Positions 43,814 to 52,226 of a DNA stretch of 64,000 nucleotides are shown here, in pieces. The DNA is from an uncultured Clostridia bacterium. Lineage in GTDB: Bacteria > Bacillota > Clostridia > Christensenellales > UBA3700. Position 1 is the first letter of the stretch. Every line of letters begins with the position of its first letter. The notes beneath the pieces are model-generated. The model ran no database searches, was not told the DNA's origin, and saw only the letters and a program-made list of their open reading frames with translations. The stretch is taken from the NCBI GenBank assembly GCA_947646415.1, contig CANSGN010000001.1, forward strand, positions 67,945 to 131,944. Reading direction: 5' to 3'. The position numbers and the translations under genes were made by a program.

Positions 43814-45309
43814 AAAATTTAATTATCGATACTCATATTACAGGTACACGGGTTTGCGTTGTGGAAAACGGAAACTTGACTGATTTTGCGATTGAAAAAA
43901 CAAATTCTGAAAAATTGGTAGGCAATATTTATAAGGGAAAAGTTGTAAATGTGCTAAAAGGTATGCAAGCTGTTTTTGTTGATATCGGTTTGGAAAAGAA
44001 CGGCTTTTTGTATGGCGGAGATATTTGCGTAGACGGAAAAATGATATCGCATAACGGAACTAATGCACCTGACAAATTGCCTTTGAAAGTCGGCGATATA
44101 ATAATGTGCCAAGTGTTAAAGGAGCAATTCGATACAAAAGGTCCAAGGCTAACAATGAATATTTCGCTACCAAGCAGAGTTATCGTTATGGAGCCTTTTG
44201 TGGATTACATTGCTATTTCAAGGAAAATCGATAACGAGGATGAAAGGGCAAGATTAGAGAGTTTGGTTTGCAAAAATCGTTCGGATAAGAGTGGTTATAT
44301 TGTAAGGACAGAGGCTGAAACTTGCAGCGAGGAGGAAATCCTTACTAATATGCAAGAGCTTAATGAAAAATGGCAAAAAATCAAAAAAGATTATTTAACT
44401 TGTCCTAAATGTTCGTTAGTTCACAGCGAGGGCGACCTTGTAATACGCGCGGTAAGAGACTTTATGCGGGGCGATATCGATAAAATAATCGTCAACGATA
44501 TGGGTATATGCAAAATGTTGGAGTCAGAGTTTTCGTACGTTTTCGGTAAGAAAAAAGATATGTTCGAAGTTTATAACGGCTCGGATACTTTGACAAACCA
44601 TTATAACTTAAATCCTCAAATCGATAAGCTTTTAAAAAGGGAAGTAATGTTGTCAAACGGCGCATATCTTGTGATTGACAAAACGGAAGCTTTAACGGTT
44701 ATTGATGTAAATACCGGTAAATATGTAGGGGATAAAAACTTGGAAGAAACAGTTTTTATAACCAATAAAATTGCAGCTATTGAAATTGCAAGACAAATAA
44801 GGCTTAGAAATTTGGGCGGAATTATCATTGTCGATTTTATCGATATGAATAATGACGAACATAAAGACGAAGTTTTGAAAATTTTGGAACAAGAACTTAA
44901 AAAAGATAGGCTTAAATGTACTTTGGTAGGTATGACCGATTTGGGACTTGTTCAAATTACCCGTAAAAAGATGCGTAGCAGAGTTATGGATACAATGCTT
45001 CAAATTTGTCCTTATTGCGGCGGAGATGCTTATGTTCATTCGCCTGAGCATATTATTATGCGTATACGTGACTATTTGTACGAAATATTTAAAGATGATA
45101 GTATTTTGGCAGTTAAACTTACTGTGAATCCTATTATTTTTAGCAAAATGTTTTCGTTAAACTTGTTTGAAAAAGAACTTGCAACCGTGTGGGAAAATAT
45201 TCGTATTTATCTTATCCCAGACCCTCTATATCATATCGAAAAGTTTAGTTGTGAAAGGATGCGCTCGGGTATTATCGAACTTCCGGACAATGCAAAGCTG
45301 TTGTATTGA
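43810..45309 (+). CDS. rng: Ribonuclease G/E family endoribonuclease
   Basis: A 499-residue RNase G-like enzyme. The S1 RNA-binding domain is at about residues 36-120, followed by LPSRVIVMEP, the catalytic DNase-I-like part with the two metal-binding Asp residues in VIDVNTGKYVG and IIVDFIDM, and the zinc-link CPYCGG. There is no long C-terminal scaffold as in E. coli RNase E. It processes or decays rRNA and mRNA. It is coupled by ATGA overlap to the TIGR03936 gene and lies just upstream of rplU-prp-rpmA, as in other Clostridia. Confidence 0.95.
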   Translation: MKNLIIDTHITGTRVCVVENGNLTDFAIEKTNSEKLVGNIYKGKVVNVLKGMQAVFVDIGLEKNGFLYGGDICVDGKMISHNGTNAPDKLPLKVGDIIMCQVLKEQFDTKGPRLTMNISLPSRVIVMEPFVDYIAISRKIDNEDERARLESLVCKNRSDKSGYIVRTEAETCSEEEILTNMQELNEKWQKIKKDYLTCPKCSLVHSEGDLVIRAVRDFMRGDIDKIIVNDMGICKMLESEFSYVFGKKKDMFEVYNGSDTLTNHYNLNPQIDKLLKREVMLSNGAYLVIDKTEALTVIDVNTGKYVGDKNLEETVFITNKIAAIEIARQIRLRNLGGIIIVDFIDMNNDEHKDEVLKILEQELKKDRLKCTLVGMTDLGLVQITRKKMRSRVMDTMLQICPYCGGDAYVHSPEHIIMRIRDYLYEIFKDDSILAVKLTVNPIIFSKMFSLNLFEKELATVWENIRIYLIPDPLYHIEKFSCERMRSGIIELPDNAKLLY

Positions 45310-45426
45310 TTATTATAACTGTTTAGATAGTTGATTAAATAATAATATTGTTTAAACAAATGAATTTTTAAATAAACTGTCAAAAATCGGCACTATTTTA
45401 TTTGTTGAATTTTAAATTTACAATAC

Positions 45427-45462
45427 AAGCACGTAGATATTGCGACTATCTATGTGCTTTTT
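45427..45462 (+). terminator. Terminator of the radical SAM-rng operon
   Basis: Stem AAGCACGTAGATA / TATCTATGTGCTT (one G-U pair), 7-nt loop and a T tract. Confidence 0.85.
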
Positions 45463-45625
45463 GATTAGCTATTTTGCAAGCAAATAAATGTTAATTTATT
45501 GTATTTTTATTAGGATATGAAAACCAAATTTTAGGTTTAATAGCAAAATATTTATAGATTGCTATAAAATCTAAATTGATATATTATAAAAATTAAACAA
45601 ATTTTAAATAAACTTTAAATATTGT

Positions 45626-45654
45626 TTGACAAAAAGTAAAATTTATGGTAAATT
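45626..45654 (+). promoter_or_regulatory. Promoter of rplU-prp-rpmA
   Basis: A perfect TTGACA, a 17-bp spacer and TAAATT preceded by TGG (extended -10). Confidence 0.82.
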
Positions 45655-45660
45655 TGTTGT

Positions 45661-45743
45661 AGCCGCATAATAAGGGCCCTAAGTATGCTGTCGTGGCATC
45701 CCCGATTTTGTTTAGCGAGACTGGGTAGAGGAGGTAAAGTGTA
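45661..45743 (+). promoter_or_regulatory. Putative ribosomal protein L21 leader (autoregulatory RNA)
   Basis: The mRNA leader of about 83 nt before rplU is much richer in G and C than other intergenic DNA here. It contains GGGCCC (45674-45679), a small hairpin ATGCTG / TGGCAT, and CCCC...TGGG that can pair before the GAGGAGG ribosome binding site. L21 leaders at this position are known in Firmicutes (Rfam L21_leader). I assign it from position and composition, not from a model search. Confidence 0.55.
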
Positions 45744-46049
45744 ATGTACGCAATCGTTTTAACAGGTGGTAAGCAATACAAAGTTGAGCAAGATACAATC
45801 ATTAAAGTTGAAAAACTTGATGCAAACGTTGGAGACAGTGTTGAACTTGATGTATTGATGATTTCCGATAACGGTGCAGTGAAAGTTGGCAATGATATTA
45901 AAAAAGCTGTTGTTAAAGCTGAAGTTATAGCTCAAGATAAAGCAAAGAAAATTAACATTTTCAAATATAAAGCTAAAAAGAATATCAGAAAACGTCAAGG
46001 TCATCGTCAACCGTTTACGGCTCTTAAGATTACTGCTATAGAGGCTTAA
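45744..46049 (+). CDS. rplU: 50S ribosomal protein L21
   Basis: A 101-residue L21 with the family features YAIVLTGGKQYKVEQ at the N-terminus and the basic KAKKNIRKRQGHRQPFTALKI segment at the C-terminus, which contacts 23S rRNA. GAGGAGG precedes the ATG. First gene of the rplU-prp-rpmA operon; the following gene starts 3 bp later. Confidence 0.97.
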   Translation: MYAIVLTGGKQYKVEQDTIIKVEKLDANVGDSVELDVLMISDNGAVKVGNDIKKAVVKAEVIAQDKAKKINIFKYKAKKNIRKRQGHRQPFTALKITAIEA

Positions 46050-46052
46050 TCA

Positions 46053-46382
46053 ATGACAAGTGTTAAAGTTGTAAAACAAAATGATAGCATTACCGAAGTA
46101 ACTTGTGATGGACATACCGGATATGGTGTCAGCGGAGAAGATATTGTTTGCAGTGCGTTATCGTCAATCGTGCAAACGGCTATGCTAGGAGTACTTAGCG
46201 TTGCAGGTGTAAATATGCAGTTTGACAGGTGTGACGAGGAAGGTTATTTAAAGTTTACTATACCAAATAACATTACTCAAAAACAACGCGAGATTTGCGA
46301 TAATATTTTAGATACTATGTTGTTAGGTATTTCGGATTTGTATCAAGGTTTTTCGGATTTTATTGAATTGGAGGTACAATAA
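46053..46382 (+). CDS. prp: Ribosomal-processing cysteine protease Prp
   Basis: A 109-residue cysteine protease (YsxB family). The catalytic His is in DGHTGYG (residues about 19-25) and the catalytic Cys in DIVCSALS (about residue 33). Prp removes the N-terminal extension of ribosomal protein L27 and is essential in Staphylococcus aureus. The gene sits between rplU and rpmA, and the L27 encoded next carries a matching leader with the cleavage pattern, so enzyme and substrate are co-expressed. Confidence 0.95.
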   Translation: MTSVKVVKQNDSITEVTCDGHTGYGVSGEDIVCSALSSIVQTAMLGVLSVAGVNMQFDRCDEEGYLKFTIPNNITQKQREICDNILDTMLLGISDLYQGFSDFIELEVQ

Positions 46383-46383
46383 T

Positions 46384-46662
46384 ATGTTTATTAATATACA
46401 ATTATTCGCTCATAAGAAAGGTGTAGGTAGTTCAAGGAATGGTCGTGACAGCGAGGCTAAGAGATTAGGCGTTAAACGTGCGGACGGTCAATTTGTTAAA
46501 GCCGGTAATATATTGGTTAGACAAAGAGGAACTAAATTCCACCCAGGAATGAATGTTAGCATCGGTAAAGATGATACATTGTTTGCTCTTGTTGACGGAA
46601 TAGTTAGATTTGAAAGAAAAGGTAAGGATGATAAACAAGTTAGTGTTTATGCAGAAAAGTAA
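46384..46662 (+). CDS. rpmA: 50S ribosomal protein L27 with Prp-cleavable leader
   Basis: A 92-residue L27. Residues 1-8 (MFINIQLF) form an N-terminal extension before AHKKGVGSS, the usual mature start. This corresponds to the Prp cleavage pattern FF/AxKKG of Firmicutes, with LF in place of FF. The mature N-terminus reaches the peptidyl-transferase centre, so removal is needed for function. The ATG at 46384 is preceded by GGAGG (46370-46374); a TTG 21 bp upstream would destroy the leader pattern. A strong terminator follows. obg, the usual next gene, is absent. Confidence 0.96.
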   Translation: MFINIQLFAHKKGVGSSRNGRDSEAKRLGVKRADGQFVKAGNILVRQRGTKFHPGMNVSIGKDDTLFALVDGIVRFERKGKDDKQVSVYAEK

Positions 46663-46675
46663 TAATACTTAAATA

Positions 46676-46707
46676 AAAAGCAAGTGCTTTTAAGCACTTG
46701 CTTTTTT
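46676..46707 (+). terminator. Terminator of rplU-prp-rpmA
   Basis: Stem AAAAGCAAGTGC / GCACTTGCTTTT, 6-nt loop and a T tract. Confidence 0.92.
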
Positions 46708-46900
46708 GTTTGCACTGATAGAATTAATGTTTTTATATTGTATAAATAAATTTTAGCACATATTGATAGTATGTATTAGTTAGCGCAATAATTTCTTAAA
46801 TCTGTTTTTATGCCTTACGCTTAAATTCACAATAAATATATTTGTTAGTCAATTAATTTCTAATATTATAAAGCAATGATATACTATGGATAATAAAAAT

Positions 46901-46939
46901 ACACCTCGAAACATTGTGTTTCGGGGTGTTGCTTTTTGT
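46901..46939 (+). terminator. Orphan terminator-like hairpin
   Basis: A 13-bp stem (ACACCTCGAAACA / TGTTTCGGGGTGT, one G-U pair) with a 3-nt loop and TGCTTTTTG after it. No gene lies between it and the rpmA terminator 190 bp upstream, so it may end a small RNA or be a relic of a lost gene. Confidence 0.65.
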
Positions 46940-46945
46940 GTAAAG

Positions 46946-47026
46946 TTTAAGGTAGGCAAAACGTGGCGTTCACTGCAATAATCCTATCAAAAATCGGGAC
47001 TATTGGGTTTGAAATTTTGCCTTAAA
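46946..47026 (+). other. Potential structured RNA element
   Basis: TTTAAGG(TA)GGCAAAA at 46946-46961 can pair with TTTTGCCTTAAA at 47015-47026, giving 12 pairs with a bulge. Inside, CAATA (46976-46980) pairs with TATTG (47001-47005) and TCC with GGA, leaving a loop with TCAAAAATCGG. Direction and function are unknown. Confidence 0.4.
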
Positions 47027-47038
47027 TGTAAAGTTTGG

Positions 47039-47216
47039 GTACATGGAATAAGTATATCTATGTACATATTATATGTATATTTTAAACTAAAATGTAAGAT
47101 AATGTCAACGTTATAATAAAGGTTTTGTAAACTCTTTACTTTAAGCATACAAAAAATATATATTCAAACTCAAAAAATATTCGATTTTGTACATAGATAT
47201 ACTTATTCTATGTAAG
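47039..47216. repeat. Inverted repeat pair upstream of the dockerin protein
   Basis: Arms at 47039-47066 and 47189-47216 are inverted copies (about 25 of 27 bases match), sharing the core AATAAGTATATCTATGTAC. They are 122 bp apart; the second arm ends 8 bp before the GGAGG ribosome binding site. Each arm is itself partly palindromic (TACAT...ATGTA). They could be paired operators for a dimeric regulator or the ends of a small mobile element. Confidence 0.75.
47125..47153 (+). promoter_or_regulatory. Candidate promoter of the dockerin protein gene
   Basis: TTGTAA, a 17-bp spacer and TACAAA, located between the two inverted-repeat arms. Confidence 0.5.
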
Positions 47217-47235
47217 TGAAATTGGAGGTTTTATT

Positions 47236-50200
47236 ATGGCAAAGATAATAAAAAGAGCGGGAATGATATTTTTTGTGTCAGTAATATCTTGTCTAATAGC
47301 TTTGGGTTGTGTACTTACAATGCAAGTTGCGGAAAGTAGCAATAACGGTATTGTAAATGCAGACACACAAAATAACATTTATACTAGCCAAAATAACGAA
47401 GAAGATAAAACGAATTTTGATAGTACAACAGGCACGAATTACGATATGCCAAATGCGGAAAATGTGTTTGTATTGGATTGCGATTGCCAAGACGGCGAGC
47501 CGTGTACATGTGGTAAAATGGCTAAAATATGGCAAAATGCTATGGATTATTCCTCTATTCACAACAGCATTGTAAAAGTAGTACTTGAAAAAGATTGGAT
47601 AGCAATGGATGTTGAAAATAAAAATCATACTGCTTTTGGAGTATCAGGTAGCGGATTTGATGGCGGAAGAATTCAAATCAATGCTGATTGCAAAGTTATT
47701 TTTGATTTAAATGGAAAAACAGTAAATAGGAGACTAACCGAAGAAACTGCGAACACTACAGGCACTTGCTTTGTTTTAAGAGGAGAGTTGTATTTAATAG
47801 ACAGTTGTTATGACAGTAATCAAGTTAATGCAGTTTATGAACAAAACTTTAATAGTAATGATTGTTCTACCCTTATTACCGAATGGAACAAAATGAATAT
47901 AGGTAAAATCACAGGCGGATCAAGAGGTGGCGAAACCAACGGTTGGTTTGGCGGTGGAATTGTTGGCGATAGCAAGTCAAAACTATTTATGTATGGTGGA
48001 ATGATTATAGACAATTATGCTCTTGAAGGTGGTGGTGTTCATACAAATGGAGATTTTTATATGTATGACGGCATTATTGCAAACAACAAATCTGGTAATG
48101 TAGGTGGCGGTATAGCTGCTTATAGGTATTCTACCGTTAGCAATATCGTTATTTGTGGTGGATATGTAGTTGCCAATACCGCAGTTGAAGGCGGTGGAGG
48201 TGTTTATGTTCATGCCAAAGGTGAGTTTAACGGAGGAGTTATTGGTAACAACACATTGATAAACAAAAATGCAACAGGCGGCGGAGTTTATGTTGGTGCT
48301 TACGCTAATTTGGTAATTAACGAGATAGATATTCGCAGCAATCATATAGGTACTGAATTGGGGAATGAAAATCAAAATGGCGGTGGCATTAGCTGTGCGG
48401 GAAAAATGCAGCTAAACGGCGGCCGAATACGCGATAATTCTGCGACACATGGTGGCGGAATAATTTTGACAGGAAAAGCAAACGTAACAATCAACGACTG
48501 CATTATAAGCGGTAACTATGTATCCGTAAAAGAGACAGGCAGAGGCGGTGCAATTTACATAAATTCATCCAATGTAAGATTGTTTTTATTGGGTGGTAGC
48601 ATAACTAAAACAGCTTACAGCACAGATAATGCAGCTTATTTAGGCGTTTATTGCGACGAGTCGGTTACTCCTGATTTATATATTGGAGGCTCTGTAGTTT
48701 GTATTGTGAAAAACTCAAGTAGTAAAAAGGTGGTAAGCGGATTCTTTTTATATAATAATCAATATGTAAAAATTCTTGAGGATTTACAGCAAACATATAG
48801 CGGTGCTCAAATATGCTTTTATGTGCCAGATAAAAGCAGAACTACTCCACTTGCAACAAATTATATCTGGAATAGTGCTAAACCAAGTAATTTTGTTTTT
48901 GCGGCAAATGGAAGTAACTTATACGACTTAAGTGTTAACGGAAAAAAAGAATTAGTTTTGTCTACTGCAATAACCGCTGTAGATACTAAATGGGAAATTG
49001 TAAAAATAGAAGATGAAAATACGGAAGTAGTATTTAGCGGAACGACTATGGATATCGCACATCTTGAGTATTCGCCTATTGGTTATCATGTAAGGTGTTA
49101 TAATGCTTCAACAAATGCCATTTTATCATTCTATTGTTACGGCGTAGGCAGTATGAAAGATGAATTTATTATAAGTGAAGTAGGGAAGTATACCTTTTTT
49201 TATGAAGGTGGTGCAGGTAAATTGAGAAGTTACTTTAACTTTACAATATTGCCTGCGGAAGTAGATATAAAATGGGAAAGCTCGGAGCTGGTATATAACG
49301 GTGGCAGTCAAAAGCCGACAGCATATATAGCCGAAGACCCTAACTGTAAGGTAACAGTAATAGGCGAGCAAATAAACAGCGGTAGCGGATATGTAGCAAC
49401 TGCAACAGGGTTGAGTAACAAAAACTATAAGATAAATACTTCAACAATGAACAAAATGTTTAGCATATCAAAAGCCAAGTTGGAAAAGCCAAAGGGCAGT
49501 GGCACATTTGAGTATGACGGAAGCGAAAAAGAATATATCCCAAACGGCTATAATAATGTGACAATGAATATAACAGGTAATAAAGCTACAGCAGTGGGTA
49601 ATTACAATGCAACAGTATCACTAAAAGATAAGTATAACTATGTGTGGAATGACGGAGGAGTGGAAGATATAGTACTACCATACTCAGTAACATTGACCCC
49701 ACCTGTAGACGATGATGATAGTGAGTATAAGTTTATCTATATAGATAATGATGACGGAAAGCAAGTAAGAAAGACATACAAGCAAGGCGGCTTGGTACAC
49801 GGTATAAACGATGGCGGAGTTAATGGCGGAAAATTGGTACTAGGCAATGTAAAGCCGAACACAAGTGTAAAAAGCTTTATACAAACCTTAGGATTTGAAC
49901 AAAGCAAAATAACAATAAAGGATAGCAAGGGAAAGGATATATTTAAGGACGGAACCCCTGTTGATGCAAGTAAGTTTGATAACGGCAAAGAGCTAGCAGT
50001 AGGAACAGGCTGGAGTGTAGAGTACCAAAACAACGGAAATACGGAGACAATCTATATATCGGTACTAGGCGACGTAAACGGAGACGGTAGGATAAGCGCA
50101 AGCGATTGTGCATATTTAAGACAAATAGCAAGTGACAATGCATTGTACGAAAGCTTGAGCGTGGAAAAGATGTTAGCAAGTATGGTAATAAACAAAGGCA

Positions 50201-50274
50201 ACGTGACAAGTGCGGATGCGGAAATAGTAAGGAATGTTGTAGATAAATTACTTACAATGGACTTATTCTTTTAA
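47236..50274 (+). CDS. Large beta-helix surface protein with C-terminal dockerin-like domain
   Basis: A 1012-residue exported protein. Residues 1-35 form a signal sequence. A Cys-rich segment (CDCQDGEPCTCGK) follows. Residues about 230-470 contain many G-G-G-V/I repeats typical of a right-handed parallel beta-helix of the pectate-lyase/adhesin kind. Residues about 675-830 carry two MBG-like units (VDIKWESSELVYNG and a GTFEYDGSEKEYIPNGY unit). The C-terminus has a dockerin-type calcium loop DVNGDGRISASD (D946 onward) and a second, degenerate loop in which most acidic residues are lost. No catalytic motif is seen. Binding to a cohesin is unproven. The 3' third of the gene uses more ATA and AGA-type codons than the first part, suggesting a module of different origin. 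Confidence 0.85.
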   Translation: MAKIIKRAGMIFFVSVISCLIALGCVLTMQVAESSNNGIVNADTQNNIYTSQNNEEDKTNFDSTTGTNYDMPNAENVFVLDCDCQDGEPCTCGKMAKIWQNAMDYSSIHNSIVKVVLEKDWIAMDVENKNHTAFGVSGSGFDGGRIQINADCKVIFDLNGKTVNRRLTEETANTTGTCFVLRGELYLIDSCYDSNQVNAVYEQNFNSNDCSTLITEWNKMNIGKITGGSRGGETNGWFGGGIVGDSKSKLFMYGGMIIDNYALEGGGVHTNGDFYMYDGIIANNKSGNVGGGIAAYRYSTVSNIVICGGYVVANTAVEGGGGVYVHAKGEFNGGVIGNNTLINKNATGGGVYVGAYANLVINEIDIRSNHIGTELGNENQNGGGISCAGKMQLNGGRIRDNSATHGGGIILTGKANVTINDCIISGNYVSVKETGRGGAIYINSSNVRLFLLGGSITKTAYSTDNAAYLGVYCDESVTPDLYIGGSVVCIVKNSSSKKVVSGFFLYNNQYVKILEDLQQTYSGAQICFYVPDKSRTTPLATNYIWNSAKPSNFVFAANGSNLYDLSVNGKKELVLSTAITAVDTKWEIVKIEDENTEVVFSGTTMDIAHLEYSPIGYHVRCYNASTNAILSFYCYGVGSMKDEFIISEVGKYTFFYEGGAGKLRSYFNFTILPAEVDIKWESSELVYNGGSQKPTAYIAEDPNCKVTVIGEQINSGSGYVATATGLSNKNYKINTSTMNKMFSISKAKLEKPKGSGTFEYDGSEKEYIPNGYNNVTMNITGNKATAVGNYNATVSLKDKYNYVWNDGGVEDIVLPYSVTLTPPVDDDDSEYKFIYIDNDDGKQVRKTYKQGGLVHGINDGGVNGGKLVLGNVKPNTSVKSFIQTLGFEQSKITIKDSKGKDIFKDGTPVDASKFDNGKELAVGTGWSVEYQNNGNTETIYISVLGDVNGDGRISASDCAYLRQIASDNALYESLSVEKMLASMVINKGNVTSADAEIVRNVVDKLLTMDLFF

Positions 50275-50284
50275 TAAAACAAAT

Positions 50285-50312
50285 AAAAAAGCTCGAAAAA
50301 TCGAGCTTTTTT
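50285..50312 (+). terminator. Terminator of the dockerin protein gene
   Basis: A perfect 12-bp stem (AAAAAAGCTCGA / TCGAGCTTTTTT) with a 4-nt loop; it could also serve the convergent dinB gene. Confidence 0.92.
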
Positions 50313-50420
50313 ATTTGTCATATATTAGTGAAATTAAGACTAATCGAACAATAAGAAAAATTTAATAAGTTGTATAACAAAAAGTTTTACGATTATTTTT
50401 TGTCTGCTTAAATGCTATAA

Positions 50421-51647
50421 TTATTTTTTAAACGGTTGAAATTCCTTATCTATCAATCCGTCGCATAATTCTTCGTGTTTTGCAACAATACCTGATTTTA
50501 CGATAGTTTGTCCGTACTTTGCGCGAATTTTGTCTATTGATTTATCTAAATCCTCGCGCTTGGTGTGCGGTTTGTCAAAAAAGCTTGCTTGCCTTACTTC
50601 GCTAGGAGAAAGTTTATATGTGTACACTCCAAGCTGACGTATTGGCGGAGCCTTTTTGAAATCGTGTAATGATACCAGCAAATTCATTGCTTCCTCCGCA
50701 ATGTCTTGGGCGTTGCAGGTGGAATATCCTAAGAGGTTGTTTTTGTGCGTTCCGTCCAAAGAACAATATCGTATGCTTATTCCGATACCATTTGCGATAA
50801 GCTTGTGTTTTCGAAGTCTTATTGCAACCATTTCCGCAAGAGATGTTATGACTGCCTCCGCTTCGCTAAGATTTGTGACATCAAATGGTGTTGTAGTGCT
50901 GTTACCTACACTTTCGGGTACATGTTTGTCATCGGCTAAGCGAATTTCCTCTGTTTCTATGCCGTTTGCATAATCATGCAATTTTTTGCCGTTTATGCCG
51001 ATATATTGTTGCAGTGTTTTTTCGTCGTATATTGCAAGGTCTCCAATAGTATTAATGCTTAGTTTTTTAAAAAGTTTTGCGGTTTTTCGCCCTACCATCA
51101 GCAAATCGGAAACAGGAAGTCCCCAAATTATATCTTTATAATTATTTTCGTCAATTACTGTAACTGCATCAGGCTTTTTGTAGTCGGAGCCAAGTTTTGC
51201 AAATATTTTGGTAAAAGATACGCCAACGGAAATAGTTATTCCCAATTCCTTTTTCACCTGTTCGCGCAATGTATTTGCTATTTGTTCGCCACTGCCAAAT
51301 AGTTTTGTTGATTGCGTGCAGTCCAGCCAACATTCGTCAATGCCGAAAGATTCCACTCTATCCGTATATTCGCTGTATAAAGCAAAAAGGCGATTGCTTA
51401 TTGCTACGTACTCGTCATAATGAGGCGGTACAAAAACGATATCCGGACATTTTTGCTTGGACTGCCAAATCGGCTCGCCCGTTTTTACGCCTGCTTTTTT
51501 TGCGGCTTCGGATTTCGCAAGCACAATACCATGCCGTTTTTCGGGGTTTCCGCAAACGGCAACAGGTTTATCTTTTAATTCCGGATTTAACATAATTTCT
51601 ACCGATGCGTAAAAGTTGTTTGCATCGCAGTGAAGAATAGTTGGCAT
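50421..51647 (-). CDS. dinB: DNA polymerase IV (Y-family, DinB)
   Basis: A 408-residue translesion polymerase. The palm has the catalytic acidic residues in HCDANNFYASVE (residues about 6-17) and FGIDECWLD; the helix-hairpin-helix region and the little-finger domain (about 230-345) follow. The steric-gate position is Phe/Tyr in NNFYASVE, as in DinB. The C-terminus (LCDGLIDKEFQPFKK) does not have a clear clamp-binding motif. The ATG has only a weak AAAGGTATAT ribosome binding site. No LexA-like operator is visible upstream, so SOS control is not supported. It is convergent with the dockerin gene. Confidence 0.94.
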   Translation of the reverse strand: MPTILHCDANNFYASVEIMLNPELKDKPVAVCGNPEKRHGIVLAKSEAAKKAGVKTGEPIWQSKQKCPDIVFVPPHYDEYVAISNRLFALYSEYTDRVESFGIDECWLDCTQSTKLFGSGEQIANTLREQVKKELGITISVGVSFTKIFAKLGSDYKKPDAVTVIDENNYKDIIWGLPVSDLLMVGRKTAKLFKKLSINTIGDLAIYDEKTLQQYIGINGKKLHDYANGIETEEIRLADDKHVPESVGNSTTTPFDVTNLSEAEAVITSLAEMVAIRLRKHKLIANGIGISIRYCSLDGTHKNNLLGYSTCNAQDIAEEAMNLLVSLHDFKKAPPIRQLGVYTYKLSPSEVRQASFFDKPHTKREDLDKSIDKIRAKYGQTIVKSGIVAKHEELCDGLIDKEFQPFKK

Positions 51648-52226
51648 ATATACCTTTTTTTAAACTTATAACAATATGTTATTTGCAATACAATTTTATA
51701 GTGAGTGATTTTAATAATTTAATTTAAAATCGTTTATTTTGCAAAATAAAGCTTTTTAAATAAAAAGCTTTTTGATTGTTAACTATAGTATATCGCATTT
51801 TTTATTAAAATACAAGTGTGCGTGCTATATATATTTTTAATAGCTTATTTTTGTATTAAATGAATATGCGCATGTTTTATAAAATGCAAAAATCTTCGCA
51901 AAGTAGAATAATTGAGATATTTCGACAAATTTAGCAAAAATACTGCTATATTTATCTGCACACTGTAGATAAATGCTAATTTTTGACAATACCACTTGCT
52001 TTATTAAATAATATAGTGTATACTATAATAAATAATAATACGGCAAAACTTTTAATTTAATTTTGCGTGTGATATAGATTGCTGCTATATTGGGCATAAA
52101 ATTAAATAAACGGTAATGTATTAACAAAAAACAAAATATAATAGTTGTGATATAATTTTAATTGTTGTTATAATCGTTTGAATATTTATTGGGGCGATTT
52201 ATTTAAAAATTATAACGGAGATAGAA
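51648..52226. other. Intergenic region between divergent dinB and galU
   Basis: 579 bp of very AT-rich DNA without a credible gene. Features seen are a low-GC hairpin AAGCTTTTT / AAAAAGCTT (51749-51773), an isolated TTGACA (51983-51988) followed by only a weak -10, a dyad TATAGT / ACTATA (52012-52027), and the galU promoter listed separately. I see no conserved leader RNA. Confidence 0.6.
52145..52174 (+). promoter_or_regulatory. Candidate galU promoter
   Basis: TTGTGA, an 18-bp spacer and TATAAT. An overlapping alternative is the extended -10 TGATATAAT at 52148-52156. Confidence 0.5.

Larger units (their letters stand above)
45310..45743 (+). other. Intergenic region between rng and rplU
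   Basis: 434 bp holding the rng terminator, the rplU promoter and a leader, listed separately. The stretch 45310-45420 is AT-rich and includes one copy of a recurring TCAAAAATCGG motif (45380-45399) inside a weak hairpin. No gene is seen. Confidence 0.6.
46663..47235 (+). other. Long intergenic region at a synteny break after rpmA
   Basis: 573 bp with no credible gene. In order it holds the rpmA terminator, an isolated terminator-like hairpin, a larger potential RNA fold, a 27-bp inverted repeat pair and a candidate promoter, all listed separately. It separates the conserved ribosomal operon from an accessory surface-protein gene. Confidence 0.7.

Noticed and set aside
47236-50274. Cellulosomal enzyme because of the dockerin domain
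   Set aside because: There is no glycoside hydrolase catalytic motif, one dockerin loop is degenerate and no cohesin gene is nearby, so a cellulosome role is not supported.
51648-51760. LexA (SOS) box upstream of dinB
   Set aside because: No GAAC-N4-GTTC-type sequence occurs near the dinB start.
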